A stretch of DNA of 64,000 nucleotides from Rurimicrobium sp040387755 (GTDB lineage: Bacteria; Bacteroidota; Bacteroidia; Chitinophagales; Chitinophagaceae). The notes beneath the pieces are model-generated. The model had not been told where the DNA came from and searched no databases. It worked only from the letters and a program-made list of their open reading frames with translations. The DNA lies in the NCBI GenBank assembly GCA_040387755.1, contig JAZKDB010000002.1, positions 1,178,001 through 1,242,000 of the forward strand, given 5' to 3'. Positions 27,101 to 36,102 of the stretch are shown one piece after another (position 1 is the first letter of the stretch; each line of letters opens with the position of its first letter). The translations under genes were made by a program, and so were the position numbers.

Positions 27101-28415
27101 TCGTCTGCATCTGCCACGCCGCTCCGCCGGGAATACAATAAATACCATCCTTGCCGCCATTTACATACGACAAAACGGTAATCTTCACTACATAAAAGGT
27201 CTCTGTAATCAGGGGTTGACCAAGTGAACAGGTAGAATCCACAAAACGTAAACTCACCACATGATCTCCAACATCTCCTTTGCCGGGTGTCCAGCTAAGA
27301 GTACCCACTGCACGGGCGGTGCCGTCTCCGGTGCTCGTAAAAGTTGCTCCGGGTAATTTAGCCAGATCCCATTTTACATAAATAGCATTCACAAACGAAT
27401 TAGAAGTGGAACCCAAATCAAAACGCAAATTCTGACCGGGACAGGCAAATACTGTTTTGGTAATAGTATCTACATAAGAACCTGTAGGACCAGATGGAAA
27501 AGTGTCATTTGTAGGTGGGGGTGCCGCACAACCCAATACCGATACCTGAACATCTCGGGTTGTAAAACCCATCAGCTCACCAGTCACACGGTCATAATCA
27601 AATGTCTGAAAAGCCAGTACAAATTTACCACTCACTGTAGGCTTGAATACAGAAGTTCCGGTATTTGCATCTACCGTATAAGGCACAGTAATATCTGAAG
27701 CTATAGGATTGATTAAAGAATAAGTACCTGTATAACCAATAGGAGAAAGAAAAGCTGTCCTTGGCTGCATATTTACTGAAACCATACTATCCAAATCTGG
27801 GTCATAAGGTGCATTAGGGAAAAATGCCGTTACATTCTGACAGAAATAAGGAATCGGATCGATAATATATCGAGGCGAATTTACATTCGCCTTTTTACTG
27901 TTATTAATCATCGCATCTACATACAAAGACTGACCACCCGGACCTGTCAAGTTAAGTATTCCGGCATTTCTACAACATTCAGTCCAACTAAACAACCAAT
28001 CGGTACAAGCAGTAGACAAAGTAACTGTCTTTACAAAGGTATGGCGAACAAAGGCAGGGAAAAAGGTAGATGTTGCTACTCTGCAGGAGTTCTGAGACTT
28101 AAAGGTATCACACAGCTTATCCAAGGTGTCTATTTCAGGAGAATCCATTGCCGTACTACCGCTTGGCCCACAACCACCAATAGATTGCCAATTTAAAGTA
28201 GTAGTAAGAGGCAAATCTGCATTAAATGGCTCGCAAGCCTTATATATATTAAGTGTTATTTTATAGGTATAATCTGTGGGGCCAGTACCTACATAATCAA
28301 TATGAATATCTGCTGCCGCATAGTGCGATGCCTGTGAGCTAAAGCTAAAACCCAACACTAGAAGGCTCAGCATAGAAACCCGAAGAGAAGCAAAAAAATT
28401 AAATATTCTATTCAT
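24138..28415 (-). CDS. Giant secreted surface protein, T9SS type B sorting domain (copy 1)
   Basis: The 1425-residue secreted protein has a signal peptide (about 1-29, ending SSQAS). It begins with the HYAAADIHIDYVGTGPTDY domain that opens many Bacteroidota gliding-associated proteins. PKD/Ig-like beta domains with Cys pairs follow. Two related jelly-roll-like modules lie at about 617-830 and 912-1125, with NLMVEVCW and NLLIDICY at equivalent positions. The C-terminal 90 residues, SVPSAFTPNGDGKNDKF to TLIR, are the CHU_C/T9SS type B sorting domain. From residue about 310 to 1419 the protein is identical to its neighbour, while residues 1-309 differ clearly. It is third in a surface-protein operon and ends at a strong terminator. 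Adhesion or matrix function is inference. Confidence 0.93.
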   Translation of the reverse strand: MNRIFNFFASLRVSMLSLLVLGFSFSSQASHYAAADIHIDYVGTGPTDYTYKITLNIYKACEPFNADLPLTTTLNWQSIGGCGPSGSTAMDSPEIDTLDKLCDTFKSQNSCRVATSTFFPAFVRHTFVKTVTLSTACTDWLFSWTECCRNAGILNLTGPGGQSLYVDAMINNSKKANVNSPRYIIDPIPYFCQNVTAFFPNAPYDPDLDSMVSVNMQPRTAFLSPIGYTGTYSLINPIASDITVPYTVDANTGTSVFKPTVSGKFVLAFQTFDYDRVTGELMGFTTRDVQVSVLGCAAPPPTNDTFPSGPTGSYVDTITKTVFACPGQNLRFDLGSTSNSFVNAIYVKWDLAKLPGATFTSTGDGTARAVGTLSWTPGKGDVGDHVVSLRFVDSTCSLGQPLITETFYVVKITVLSYVNGGKDGIYCIPGGAAWQMQTTPNAEMRYKWSSIFGSPTSPFPYMDNDTLERPSVKPNVYTSYLVEGSIYRGPYRCTTRDTVDVRIGVPLITIDAGPEQTVCANKPISLKGSISPMSALDYLSWSPAGTLDDSTKLNAVSTPFISTYFVLYAQDKNGCGYTDTTKIIVDGFQPLIAPYASRDTVCPEGFTQLFANVSQQPCGIAQSSCSGGVPSDKIVGTGTISSMSPTPFYHSASSAGERMQILYRRDELLDAGIKPGFINSISFNLPAKNSTDSFYKFTIKMACTADASLSGSTMTSYTGVVEVLPPQRIFTNSGWNNFVFPNAYYWDGSSNLMVEVCWSKVSGAYGGTPDPVYASNTSFTSVKYIPSYTLPAPAMGEGCILAAGTPLLASTRPNTRFNVCVTPSLFKYSWTPTSFLNHPDSANTNVDGIKNDINYNVRVTATSNPNCFTDGQVPITVDRSNSVTALPLSPVIHCRPGYFYDLDAVGNGLKPLRNLACGTSDLLTCGTLDNKIVSNPSTGSLISEPLNHPFNGNHTTAHTQFIIPKEALRNGNITSGTIRSIAFNAVSASSMDFTNLKIGMKCTDTKQFTATPPVTFETGIIPVYSSTNETINAGYGTNFVLNQAYNWDTSKNLLIDICYAQATAGTGPTINMYTTPGFNLMAKSYQTSGDVCSNPSTEIGPAAFELLPNFQIGFCSAGDTDFTYLWTPGDYFEDSLMKEPLVYIGEDTKLFVSTRGRNGCLVKDSITIVVPKNERFITQDTIVCMNESIQLRSYNGMKTKWYETTSSAKYDVAKSLNCDTCERAIAKPGQNTTYYAAVTDINGCIDTFKTTVTVKPLPQVNITNKDTVIKYGKSVVLNVFGGTQYYWTPLAGLSNANNVSPTASPLVTTTYRVVGVGMNGCRGEDSVKVTIDYKSPISVPSAFTPNGDGKNDKFRLMGVTFQTLTEFRVYNRWGQEVFSTQDINDGWDGTYNGKLMDMGAYNYIIRVGYPDGAAETFKGDVTLIR
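24159..27488 (-). repeat. 3.33-kb direct repeat, copy 1
   Basis: This segment of the downstream surface-protein gene matches 28474-31803 at a constant offset of 4315 bases. I compared lines along the whole length and saw no mismatch. Identity stops abruptly at both ends: C versus T at 24158/28473, and A versus G at 27489/31804. Confidence 0.92.
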
Positions 28416-28452
28416 TGGAATTAATTTTCTGTATTAAAATTAGTCAATATTT

Positions 28453-31400
28453 TTATCTAATAAGTGTTACATTACCTTTGAATGTTTCGGCAGCACCATC
28501 AGGATAACCGACACGGATGATGTAATTGTATGCTCCCATATCCATCAACTTACCATTATAAGTGCCATCCCAGCCATCATTGATGTCTTGTGTGCTGAAC
28601 ACTTCCTGACCCCAACGATTGTACACGCGGAACTCTGTCAATGTCTGGAAGGTTACTCCCATCAATCGGAACTTATCATTCTTGCCATCTCCGTTTGGTG
28701 TAAACGCACTCGGTACACTGATTGGACTCTTATAATCTATCGTCACTTTTACACTATCCTCACCACGACAACCATTCATTCCCACACCTACTACACGGTA
28801 CGTTGTCGTTACCAGTGGTGAAGCCGTTGGGCTCACATTATTCGCATTACTCAAACCTGCCAATGGTGTCCAGTAATATTGAGTGCCGCCAAAGACATTC
28901 AACACAACACTCTTACCATACTTGATGACCGTATCCTTGTTCGTAATGTTTACCTGTGGCAATGGTTTTACCGTAACGGTTGTCTTGAATGTATCGATAC
29001 AACCATTTATATCCGTTACCGCTGCATAATATGTCGTATTCTGACCAGGTTTCGCTATCGCACGCTCGCAGGTATCGCAGTTCAAGGATTTCGCTACATC
29101 GTACTTAGCCGATGATGTCGTCTCATACCATTTTGTCTTCATTCCATTGTAAGAACGTAACTGGATAGACTCATTCATACATACTATCGTATCCTGAGTA
29201 ATAAAACGCTCATTCTTAGGAACGACTATCGTAATAGAATCTTTTACCAAACAGCCATTGCGGCCGCGGGTAGACACAAACAGTTTCGTATCCTCGCCGA
29301 TATATACTAATGGCTCTTTCATTAACGAATCTTCAAAATAGTCGCCGGGAGTCCACAAATAGGTGAAGTCTGTATCGCCTGCTGAACAAAAACCAATTTG
29401 GAAATTAGGTAATAATTCAAATGCTGCAGGACCTATCTCCGTACTTGGATTAGAACATACATCGCCTGAAGTCTGATACGATTTTGCCATCAGATTAAAT
29501 CCAGGGGTCGTGTACATATTTATCGTCGGACCGGTACCCGCTGTTGCCTGTGCATAACAAATGTCTATCAACAGGTTTTTTGATGTATCCCAATTATACG
29601 CCTGATTCAATACAAAGTTCGTTCCGTAACCTGCATTAATCGTCTCATTCGTTGAACTGTAGACTGGAATAATACCTGTCTCAAAGGTCACCGGTGGTGT
29701 CGCTGTAAATTGTTTCGTATCTGTACACTTCATTCCTATCTTCAGATTCGTAAAGTCCATACTGCTGGCACTTACCGCATTAAAAGCAATGGAACGAATC
29801 GTACCCGAAGTAATGTTTCCGTTACGAAGGGCTTCCTTCGGTATGATAAACTGGGTATGAGCCGTGGTATGATTACCGTTAAATGGATGGTTTAACGGCT
29901 CTGATATTAATGAACCTGTACTTGGATTTGACACTATTTTGTTATCAAGTGTTCCGCAAGTCAACAAATCTGATGTACCACAGGCCAGATTACGAAGTGG
30001 TTTCAGACCATTACCTACTGCATCCAAATCATAGAAATATCCGGGACGACAGTGAATAACAGGACTCAGCGGTAAAGCAGTTACACTATTACTTCTGTCT
30101 ACTGTTATAGGTACCTGACCGTCTGTAAAACAGTTAGGGTTAGAGGTTGCTGTAACTCTGACATTATAATTAATATCATTCTTAATGCCATCAACATTCG
30201 TATTCGCTGAATCAGGATGATTTAAAAAGCTTGTTGGTGTCCAGGAATATTTAAATAAGCTTGGTGTCACACATACATTGAATCTTGTATTCGGACGCGT
30301 AGAGGCCAATAAAGGAGTGCCTGCTGCCAAAATACATCCTTCGCCCATCGCAGGTGCAGGTAAAGTATAAGATGGTATGTACTTCACACTCGTAAAGCTC
30401 GTATTGCTCGCATATACAGGATCTGGGGTGCCACCATAAGCGCCGGATACTTTACTCCAGCATACTTCTACCATCAGGTTCGATGAACCATCCCAATAAT
30501 AGGCATTCGGAAATACAAAATTATTCCAACCTGAATTTGTGAAAATACGTTGAGGAGGTAATACTTCTACTACACCGGTATAACTGGTCATCGTACTGCC
30601 ACTCAATGAGGCATCTGCGGTACAGGCCATTTTTATCGTAAACTTATAGAAAGAATCGGTGCTGTTCTTTGCCGGTAAATTGAATGATATAGAATTGATA
30701 AAGCCTGGTTTGATACCCGCATCCAACAACTCATCACGGCGATACAAGATTTGCATACGCTCTCCCGCAGAACTGGCTGAATGGTAAAATGGGGTCGGGC
30801 TCATTGACGATATCGTTCCTGTGCCTACTATCTTATCTGAAGGTACTCCGCCACTGCAGGAACTCTGAGCTATGCCACATGGTTGCTGACTCACATTCGC
30901 AAATAATTGCGTAAAGCCTTCAGGACATACTGTATCGCGGGATGCATAAGGAGCTATCAGCGGCTGGAAGCCATCTACTATAATCTTTGTAGTATCTGTA
31001 TAACCACAACCGTTCTTATCCTGAGCGTACAATACAAAATAAGTGGAAATGAATGGTGTTGATACGGCATTCAGCTTCGTGGAATCATCCAAGGTGCCCG
31101 CAGGACTCCAGCTTAAATAATCCAATGCTGACATAGGGCTGATACTGCCTTTCAAACTGATAGGCTTGTTCGCACACACCGTTTGCTCAGGACCTGCATC
31201 TATCGTAATCAAAGGTACTCCGATACGAACATCTACTGTATCGCGGGTCGTACAACGGTATGGACCGCGGTAAATACTTCCCTCTACCAAATAACTGGTA
31301 TACACATTAGGTTTCACACTCGGACGCTCCAATGTATCATTATCCATATAAGGGAATGGACTCGTTGGAGAACCAAAAATACTGCTCCACTTGTAACGCA

Positions 31401-32730
31401 TCTCTGCATTAGGGGTCGTCTGCATCTGCCACGCCGCTCCGCCGGGAATACAATAAATACCATCCTTGCCGCCATTTACATACGACAAAACGGTAATCTT
31501 CACTACATAAAAGGTCTCTGTAATCAGGGGTTGACCAAGTGAACAGGTAGAATCCACAAAACGTAAACTCACCACATGATCTCCAACATCTCCTTTGCCG
31601 GGTGTCCAGCTAAGAGTACCCACTGCACGGGCGGTGCCGTCTCCGGTGCTCGTAAAAGTTGCTCCGGGTAATTTAGCCAGATCCCATTTTACATAAATAG
31701 CATTCACAAACGAATTAGAAGTGGAACCCAAATCAAAACGCAAATTCTGACCGGGACAGGCAAATACTGTTTTGGTAATAGTATCTACATAAGAACCTGT
31801 AGGGTTTTTCGGAAAAGTATCATTTGTGGGTGGAGGTGCCGCACAACCCAATACCGATACCTGAACATCTCGGGTCGTAAAGCCTAGTAACTCACCAGTC
31901 ACACGGTCATAATCAAATGTCTGAAAAGCCAGTACAAATTTACCGGTATTTGTAGGTTTAAATACAGCTGTTCCGGTATTTGCATCTACTGTATAAGGCA
32001 CAGTAATATCTGAAGCTATAGGAGCAATCAAAGAATATCCGGCTTGATAAGTACTGTTAACATAAGGGGTGGGTCCTGCAGTTCTGGGATTCATATTAAT
32101 CGTCACCATACTATCCAAATCCGGATCGTAAGGTGCATTAGGGAAAAATGCCGTTACATTCTGACAGAAATAAGGAATTGGATCGATTAAATATCGAGGT
32201 GTATTAACGTTGGCTTTCTTTGTATTGTTAATCATGGCGTCACAATACAGATTGCCATTATTAATATTAAGAATTGCGATATTTCTTGCACTCATCACCA
32301 TCCAGAAAACCCAATCCGGGCAAGGACCAGGCAAAGTAACTGTTTTTACCCAGGTATGACGAACAAATGCAGGTAAAACAGATGTTACAACACGGCAAGA
32401 GTTCGTTGATTTAAAAGTATCACACAATTTATCTAAAGTGTCTATAGTAGGAACTCCCATATCTCCGCTACTACCTGCCGCACAACCACTGATCGACTCC
32501 CAATTCAATGTAAGAGTTGGTGGTAAATCTATAGCTCCTGGTTCGCAGGATTTATAAACATTAGCAGTTATCCTGTAAGTATAATCGGTAGGGCCAGTAC
32601 CAACATAATCCACGTGCATATCCGCTGCTGCCAGATGAGATGCACGAGTATTAAAACTCAGGGCTAATAACAGAATACTCATCAAGCATCCTGTTATTAG
32701 ATTATTTCTTAAGAAAAAAGTGGTTTTCAT
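28453..32730 (-). CDS. Giant secreted surface protein, T9SS type B sorting domain (copy 2)
   Basis: This is the second 1425-residue paralogue. It has a signal peptide (about 1-30, ending NTRAS) and its own version of the N-terminal domain (HLAAADMHVDYVGTGPTDY). Residues 1-309 differ at many amino-acid and silent positions from copy 1, although the total length is the same. From residue about 310 onward it is identical except Asn for Asp seven residues from the end (GNVTLIR versus GDVTLIR). It shares the Ig/PKD-like repeats, twin jelly-roll-like modules and the C-terminal T9SS type B sorting domain. It starts 46 bases after the 1068-residue gene and ends 37 bases before copy 1, which supports one operon. 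Confidence 0.93.
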   Translation of the reverse strand: MKTTFFLRNNLITGCLMSILLLALSFNTRASHLAAADMHVDYVGTGPTDYTYRITANVYKSCEPGAIDLPPTLTLNWESISGCAAGSSGDMGVPTIDTLDKLCDTFKSTNSCRVVTSVLPAFVRHTWVKTVTLPGPCPDWVFWMVMSARNIAILNINNGNLYCDAMINNTKKANVNTPRYLIDPIPYFCQNVTAFFPNAPYDPDLDSMVTINMNPRTAGPTPYVNSTYQAGYSLIAPIASDITVPYTVDANTGTAVFKPTNTGKFVLAFQTFDYDRVTGELLGFTTRDVQVSVLGCAAPPPTNDTFPKNPTGSYVDTITKTVFACPGQNLRFDLGSTSNSFVNAIYVKWDLAKLPGATFTSTGDGTARAVGTLSWTPGKGDVGDHVVSLRFVDSTCSLGQPLITETFYVVKITVLSYVNGGKDGIYCIPGGAAWQMQTTPNAEMRYKWSSIFGSPTSPFPYMDNDTLERPSVKPNVYTSYLVEGSIYRGPYRCTTRDTVDVRIGVPLITIDAGPEQTVCANKPISLKGSISPMSALDYLSWSPAGTLDDSTKLNAVSTPFISTYFVLYAQDKNGCGYTDTTKIIVDGFQPLIAPYASRDTVCPEGFTQLFANVSQQPCGIAQSSCSGGVPSDKIVGTGTISSMSPTPFYHSASSAGERMQILYRRDELLDAGIKPGFINSISFNLPAKNSTDSFYKFTIKMACTADASLSGSTMTSYTGVVEVLPPQRIFTNSGWNNFVFPNAYYWDGSSNLMVEVCWSKVSGAYGGTPDPVYASNTSFTSVKYIPSYTLPAPAMGEGCILAAGTPLLASTRPNTRFNVCVTPSLFKYSWTPTSFLNHPDSANTNVDGIKNDINYNVRVTATSNPNCFTDGQVPITVDRSNSVTALPLSPVIHCRPGYFYDLDAVGNGLKPLRNLACGTSDLLTCGTLDNKIVSNPSTGSLISEPLNHPFNGNHTTAHTQFIIPKEALRNGNITSGTIRSIAFNAVSASSMDFTNLKIGMKCTDTKQFTATPPVTFETGIIPVYSSTNETINAGYGTNFVLNQAYNWDTSKNLLIDICYAQATAGTGPTINMYTTPGFNLMAKSYQTSGDVCSNPSTEIGPAAFELLPNFQIGFCSAGDTDFTYLWTPGDYFEDSLMKEPLVYIGEDTKLFVSTRGRNGCLVKDSITIVVPKNERFITQDTIVCMNESIQLRSYNGMKTKWYETTSSAKYDVAKSLNCDTCERAIAKPGQNTTYYAAVTDINGCIDTFKTTVTVKPLPQVNITNKDTVIKYGKSVVLNVFGGTQYYWTPLAGLSNANNVSPTASPLVTTTYRVVGVGMNGCRGEDSVKVTIDYKSPISVPSAFTPNGDGKNDKFRLMGVTFQTLTEFRVYNRWGQEVFSTQDINDGWDGTYNGKLMDMGAYNYIIRVGYPDGAAETFKGNVTLIR
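28474..31803 (-). repeat. 3.33-kb direct repeat, copy 2
   Basis: This is the partner of the segment at 24159-27488, with the same orientation and reading frame. Flanking DNA on both sides is diverged, including silent differences within the same gene just upstream. Confidence 0.92.
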
Positions 32731-32776
32731 TGGAAGTGTTTTTCGGTGTTCTCAACTATAATTAATTTTGCAATCC

Positions 32777-35700
32777 TTATCGCACAAGGGTAACATTACC
32801 TTGTTTTTTAACCACCTTACCATTAGCAGTAACTGCTTCAACAACATAAACATATACACCTAGAGGCTGTGGCTGACCGTTGAAATTGCCATCCCAACCT
32901 GATTCAATGTTTTGAGACTCAAAAACCTTGGTTCCCCAACGATTATAGACGGTAAATGATTTGAGAGTTGCTTTTCCTAAATGAAGCGGTTTGAAAATAT
33001 TATTCTCACCACGACCAGGAACAAAGGCATTAGGAACATCGATATAAGAATCCGGAGCTACAAATATGTAAATGGAATCTTTCGCAATACATCCTGCATC
33101 ACTCATACCAGTAACATAATAAGTAGTATTTAATAATGGAGAGGCTTTAGGATTAGCAATTGTAGTAAAATCTAAGCCAATAGGAGGAAACCACGTATAG
33201 TAAAGACTATTTCCCTGAGGATCTAATTGATATACATCTCCAGGATAAATAGTGGCACTGTCCGGCAAATAAATCAATGTACGTGGGTAAACAGTAACAT
33301 TAACAGACACTGAGTCGATACATTGATTGCTGTCAACACCCACAACGATATAATCAGTGGTAAATGTTGGAGATACAATCGGTGTTAACGAGTGTATAGA
33401 ATCGATATTCGTAAATGGCTTCCAAGTTACAGACTTAAGCAAAGGATCTCCAATTACGCTGATATGCGCAACGTCTCCAGGACAGATAGAAGTGTCATTT
33501 CCTGGTGTTAAGAAAGACCTTGGCTGAACAGTATAAATAGCACTATCTATTCCAGTACAACCAGCAGGAGTTTTAACCGTGAAAATAATTTTTTGAGAAA
33601 TATATCCTGTAAAATAGGTAAATAATGTATCAGCGCGTTGCAGGGCTCCACCAGGAGTCCATTTATAAGTAAATTTTGTATATACTGAAGGGTCTGGTGT
33701 AACCGTAGCAAACATATTAATGGTGTCGCCAAAACATATTGATCTGTCCGGGCCAATATCTGCAGTTGGTGTAGGTTCAACAGTAATAATAACCTGCTTA
33801 GTACTATCCCGACAACCTGCACGGGTAGCTGTGAGTGAGTAAGTAGTGGTACCTGCAGGTGTGATGGTCATACCTGGGCCAGGTACAAAAGCGGTAGGAG
33901 TAGACACCCCTGCTGAAGGCGTCCAAACATAATTGTAACGCTGATCGCCCCATCCTTGTATAATGATTGACTGGCCTGTACAAATATTGGTATCACTTAC
34001 ACCTTTTTGCCTTCCCTGATGGCCAAGACCAGTAAAGCTGGCGAGGGTATCTCCGGTGAGGATATAAAAGCCTTTCAGAATATGTATTCTAAGTGTATCC
34101 TCTCTTGCACAACTTGGTCTCTCGTTTGGTGTTACTCTCAATATAAACTCAACAGAGTCTGGAATATTTGGATAATCTTTAGGGATAAGACAAATTGGAT
34201 TGATAATTGTACTGTCACTTAAAAAATCAATAGAAGCTGTAGTAGAACCTGGAATAGGGTTAGATCTCCATCTATATGTATAAGTAAGTTCAGGTTGTGT
34301 AGTTAAGTTACCATTCAATTGCAGTTGAGAATAACTACACATAACAGAATCCGGGCCAACGTCAATTTTTGGATTTACCACCACAATTTTAATCTCATCC
34401 TGATTGGTGGTTAGAACAGGGAAATCTGTTCTCTTACAATATGCAGGAAGGTTTGTAGTAATTAAATATGATGTTGTTGAAGAGGGCGTTACGTCAGTAC
34501 AAGAATCTAATGCTGTAGCAATCCCTAAAGTTCCTGAAGAGACACCTGAACCGGAAACTGTAGTACCCCAGTCAAAAGTTTCACCGACAAAATTATTAGG
34601 ACGGACACACAGCGTTGTACTTTCACCAAAACAAATCATTGTATCCACTTTAGGTATAATTTTAACCGTCAGTGTAACATATATAGGTATAGAATCTACA
34701 CGATACAATATAGGCTGACCAGGCAGACAAATTTCACTTTTAACTACCAAATATTTCTGGCCTTCATCCGTCTCGTTTGGAGTCCAGTAGAAGTTACCGG
34801 TTACAGTACTTGTACCAAGCCCTGTATAAGGGTCAGTAGTAGAAGTGCTTGAAGTAGCAGAAAAAGTAGTATGGTTATCAGTTACATTACTGATTGATAC
34901 GCCTGGAACTGCAGTAATACTGAAATTAATTCGGTGTGCTACATTAGGACAAACAATTACACCAGTGGTCGGAGGACCAGGAGGAATGGCACCCAAAATA
35001 CCAGTTGAAGGAGCTCCAAGATTAATATTAAATGCAGAACCTGAAGCAATACAACCAGAACTGATTACAAATTGCATCTCGCGAATTACTGTACCCACTA
35101 CTTTAGTACCACGACGCTTGGTTACCAACATCGCCAACTGCGGTGTTTGAGCACCATTAGGAATAAAAGACATCAAACCAGTCGAAGCATCTAAATTAAA
35201 TGAAGCACTTGTGGTAGCAAAAGGATTAGTAGCTAAGGAGGTACCACCGAGAGGACCTCCTGCAAAAACATACGAAGTAGGAGTTGGGGGGAAAGTACAG
35301 GTTGTTTGGTTATCAGCCGCGCTTGCAGGGTCTACCAATGAATATGTAAGCACATCTCCATCGGCATCCACACCAGAATAAGAAAAATGTTGTTTTACAC
35401 CTTCACACATATATTGAATCAAGTCAGCGCTAAATGTTGGAGAGGAACTGGTAGGTGCATCGATGTTATTAAGAGTAGCCTCAGTATATAAATTGTTGGA
35501 TCCTGCAGGTACAGTATAATTGGTAATAACACCATTACGCAGACCAATAGAAACGACAAAATGCCACGAATCACAGCTTGACGGCAGTGTAACCGTTCCT
35601 TCATAAATCCATTTGCGGTAACCTCTTAAAGTGGTAGCAGGAGAAGTACAGGTAGTAGCGGCAAAACCTGAACAGACATTCTGAACAGGCTGACCATTAG

Positions 35701-35983
35701 TACCAACAGGAGTTTTCTTATTAAGTGTTACATTACCCCTATCAATATTACAAGTGTTGTAATAACAAAGATTTACGCTTGAAGGCTCTGTCGTCGCACC
35801 CAAACAATCCTTATAAAAAGTATAAGTGAGCAAATAAGTAGAACCACTTATCCATTTGTAAGAAATTTCACCAGCTGCAGCTCTGTTCGCACGGGCATTA
35901 GATGCGGTGAACAGAATAAAAACAACGGTAAATAATAGTAATAGGTTTGAGGAAAATTTTTTCATTGTGTTCATATTTTTCAA
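32777..35983 (-). CDS. Secreted surface protein, T9SS type B sorting domain (1068 aa)
   Basis: This is a related but shorter member of the same family. It has a signal peptide (about 1-33, ending SNARA), then the opening domain (RAAAGEISYKWISGSTYLLTY). Ig/PKD-like repeats follow, with recurring patterns such as YRWRSNPIPG, YVWTPSAGVSTPTAF and YKWTPGGALQ. The T9SS type B domain (DVPNAFVPGRGENNIFKP to GNVTLVR) ends it. It lacks the two jelly-roll-like modules of its neighbours and shares no long identical stretch with them. It is the first gene of the three-gene operon. An in-frame ATG six codons downstream of the chosen start is an alternative. Confidence 0.92.
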   Translation of the reverse strand: MKNMNTMKKFSSNLLLLFTVVFILFTASNARANRAAAGEISYKWISGSTYLLTYTFYKDCLGATTEPSSVNLCYYNTCNIDRGNVTLNKKTPVGTNGQPVQNVCSGFAATTCTSPATTLRGYRKWIYEGTVTLPSSCDSWHFVVSIGLRNGVITNYTVPAGSNNLYTEATLNNIDAPTSSSPTFSADLIQYMCEGVKQHFSYSGVDADGDVLTYSLVDPASAADNQTTCTFPPTPTSYVFAGGPLGGTSLATNPFATTSASFNLDASTGLMSFIPNGAQTPQLAMLVTKRRGTKVVGTVIREMQFVISSGCIASGSAFNINLGAPSTGILGAIPPGPPTTGVIVCPNVAHRINFSITAVPGVSISNVTDNHTTFSATSSTSTTDPYTGLGTSTVTGNFYWTPNETDEGQKYLVVKSEICLPGQPILYRVDSIPIYVTLTVKIIPKVDTMICFGESTTLCVRPNNFVGETFDWGTTVSGSGVSSGTLGIATALDSCTDVTPSSTTSYLITTNLPAYCKRTDFPVLTTNQDEIKIVVVNPKIDVGPDSVMCSYSQLQLNGNLTTQPELTYTYRWRSNPIPGSTTASIDFLSDSTIINPICLIPKDYPNIPDSVEFILRVTPNERPSCAREDTLRIHILKGFYILTGDTLASFTGLGHQGRQKGVSDTNICTGQSIIIQGWGDQRYNYVWTPSAGVSTPTAFVPGPGMTITPAGTTTYSLTATRAGCRDSTKQVIITVEPTPTADIGPDRSICFGDTINMFATVTPDPSVYTKFTYKWTPGGALQRADTLFTYFTGYISQKIIFTVKTPAGCTGIDSAIYTVQPRSFLTPGNDTSICPGDVAHISVIGDPLLKSVTWKPFTNIDSIHSLTPIVSPTFTTDYIVVGVDSNQCIDSVSVNVTVYPRTLIYLPDSATIYPGDVYQLDPQGNSLYYTWFPPIGLDFTTIANPKASPLLNTTYYVTGMSDAGCIAKDSIYIFVAPDSYIDVPNAFVPGRGENNIFKPLHLGKATLKSFTVYNRWGTKVFESQNIESGWDGNFNGQPQPLGVYVYVVEAVTANGKVVKKQGNVTLVR

Positions 35984-36102
35984 ATGCTAACAAATTTATT
36001 GAATTTGCTCTGAAAATGCAACTTTTGTTAAAAAATTCTTTTCACAAAAATTAACAAATACCGCAATAACAAGACGTAAATTAAAAAAAAATGGTTGGTA
36101 TT

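Noticed and set aside
24407..31542. Open frames of 60-130 codons on the plus strand inside the twin surface-protein genes, identical in both copies
   Set aside because: They run antisense to strongly supported coding sequence, and their identity is explained by the DNA repeat. No start signals or domain patterns are visible.
24138..35983. Possible assembly artefact or a retroelement-driven duplication of the surface-protein genes
   Set aside because: No reverse transcriptase or terminal repeats are visible, and the diverged 5' ends with silent changes argue for two real genes. Assembly error cannot be excluded without reads, and is listed as a refuting test.
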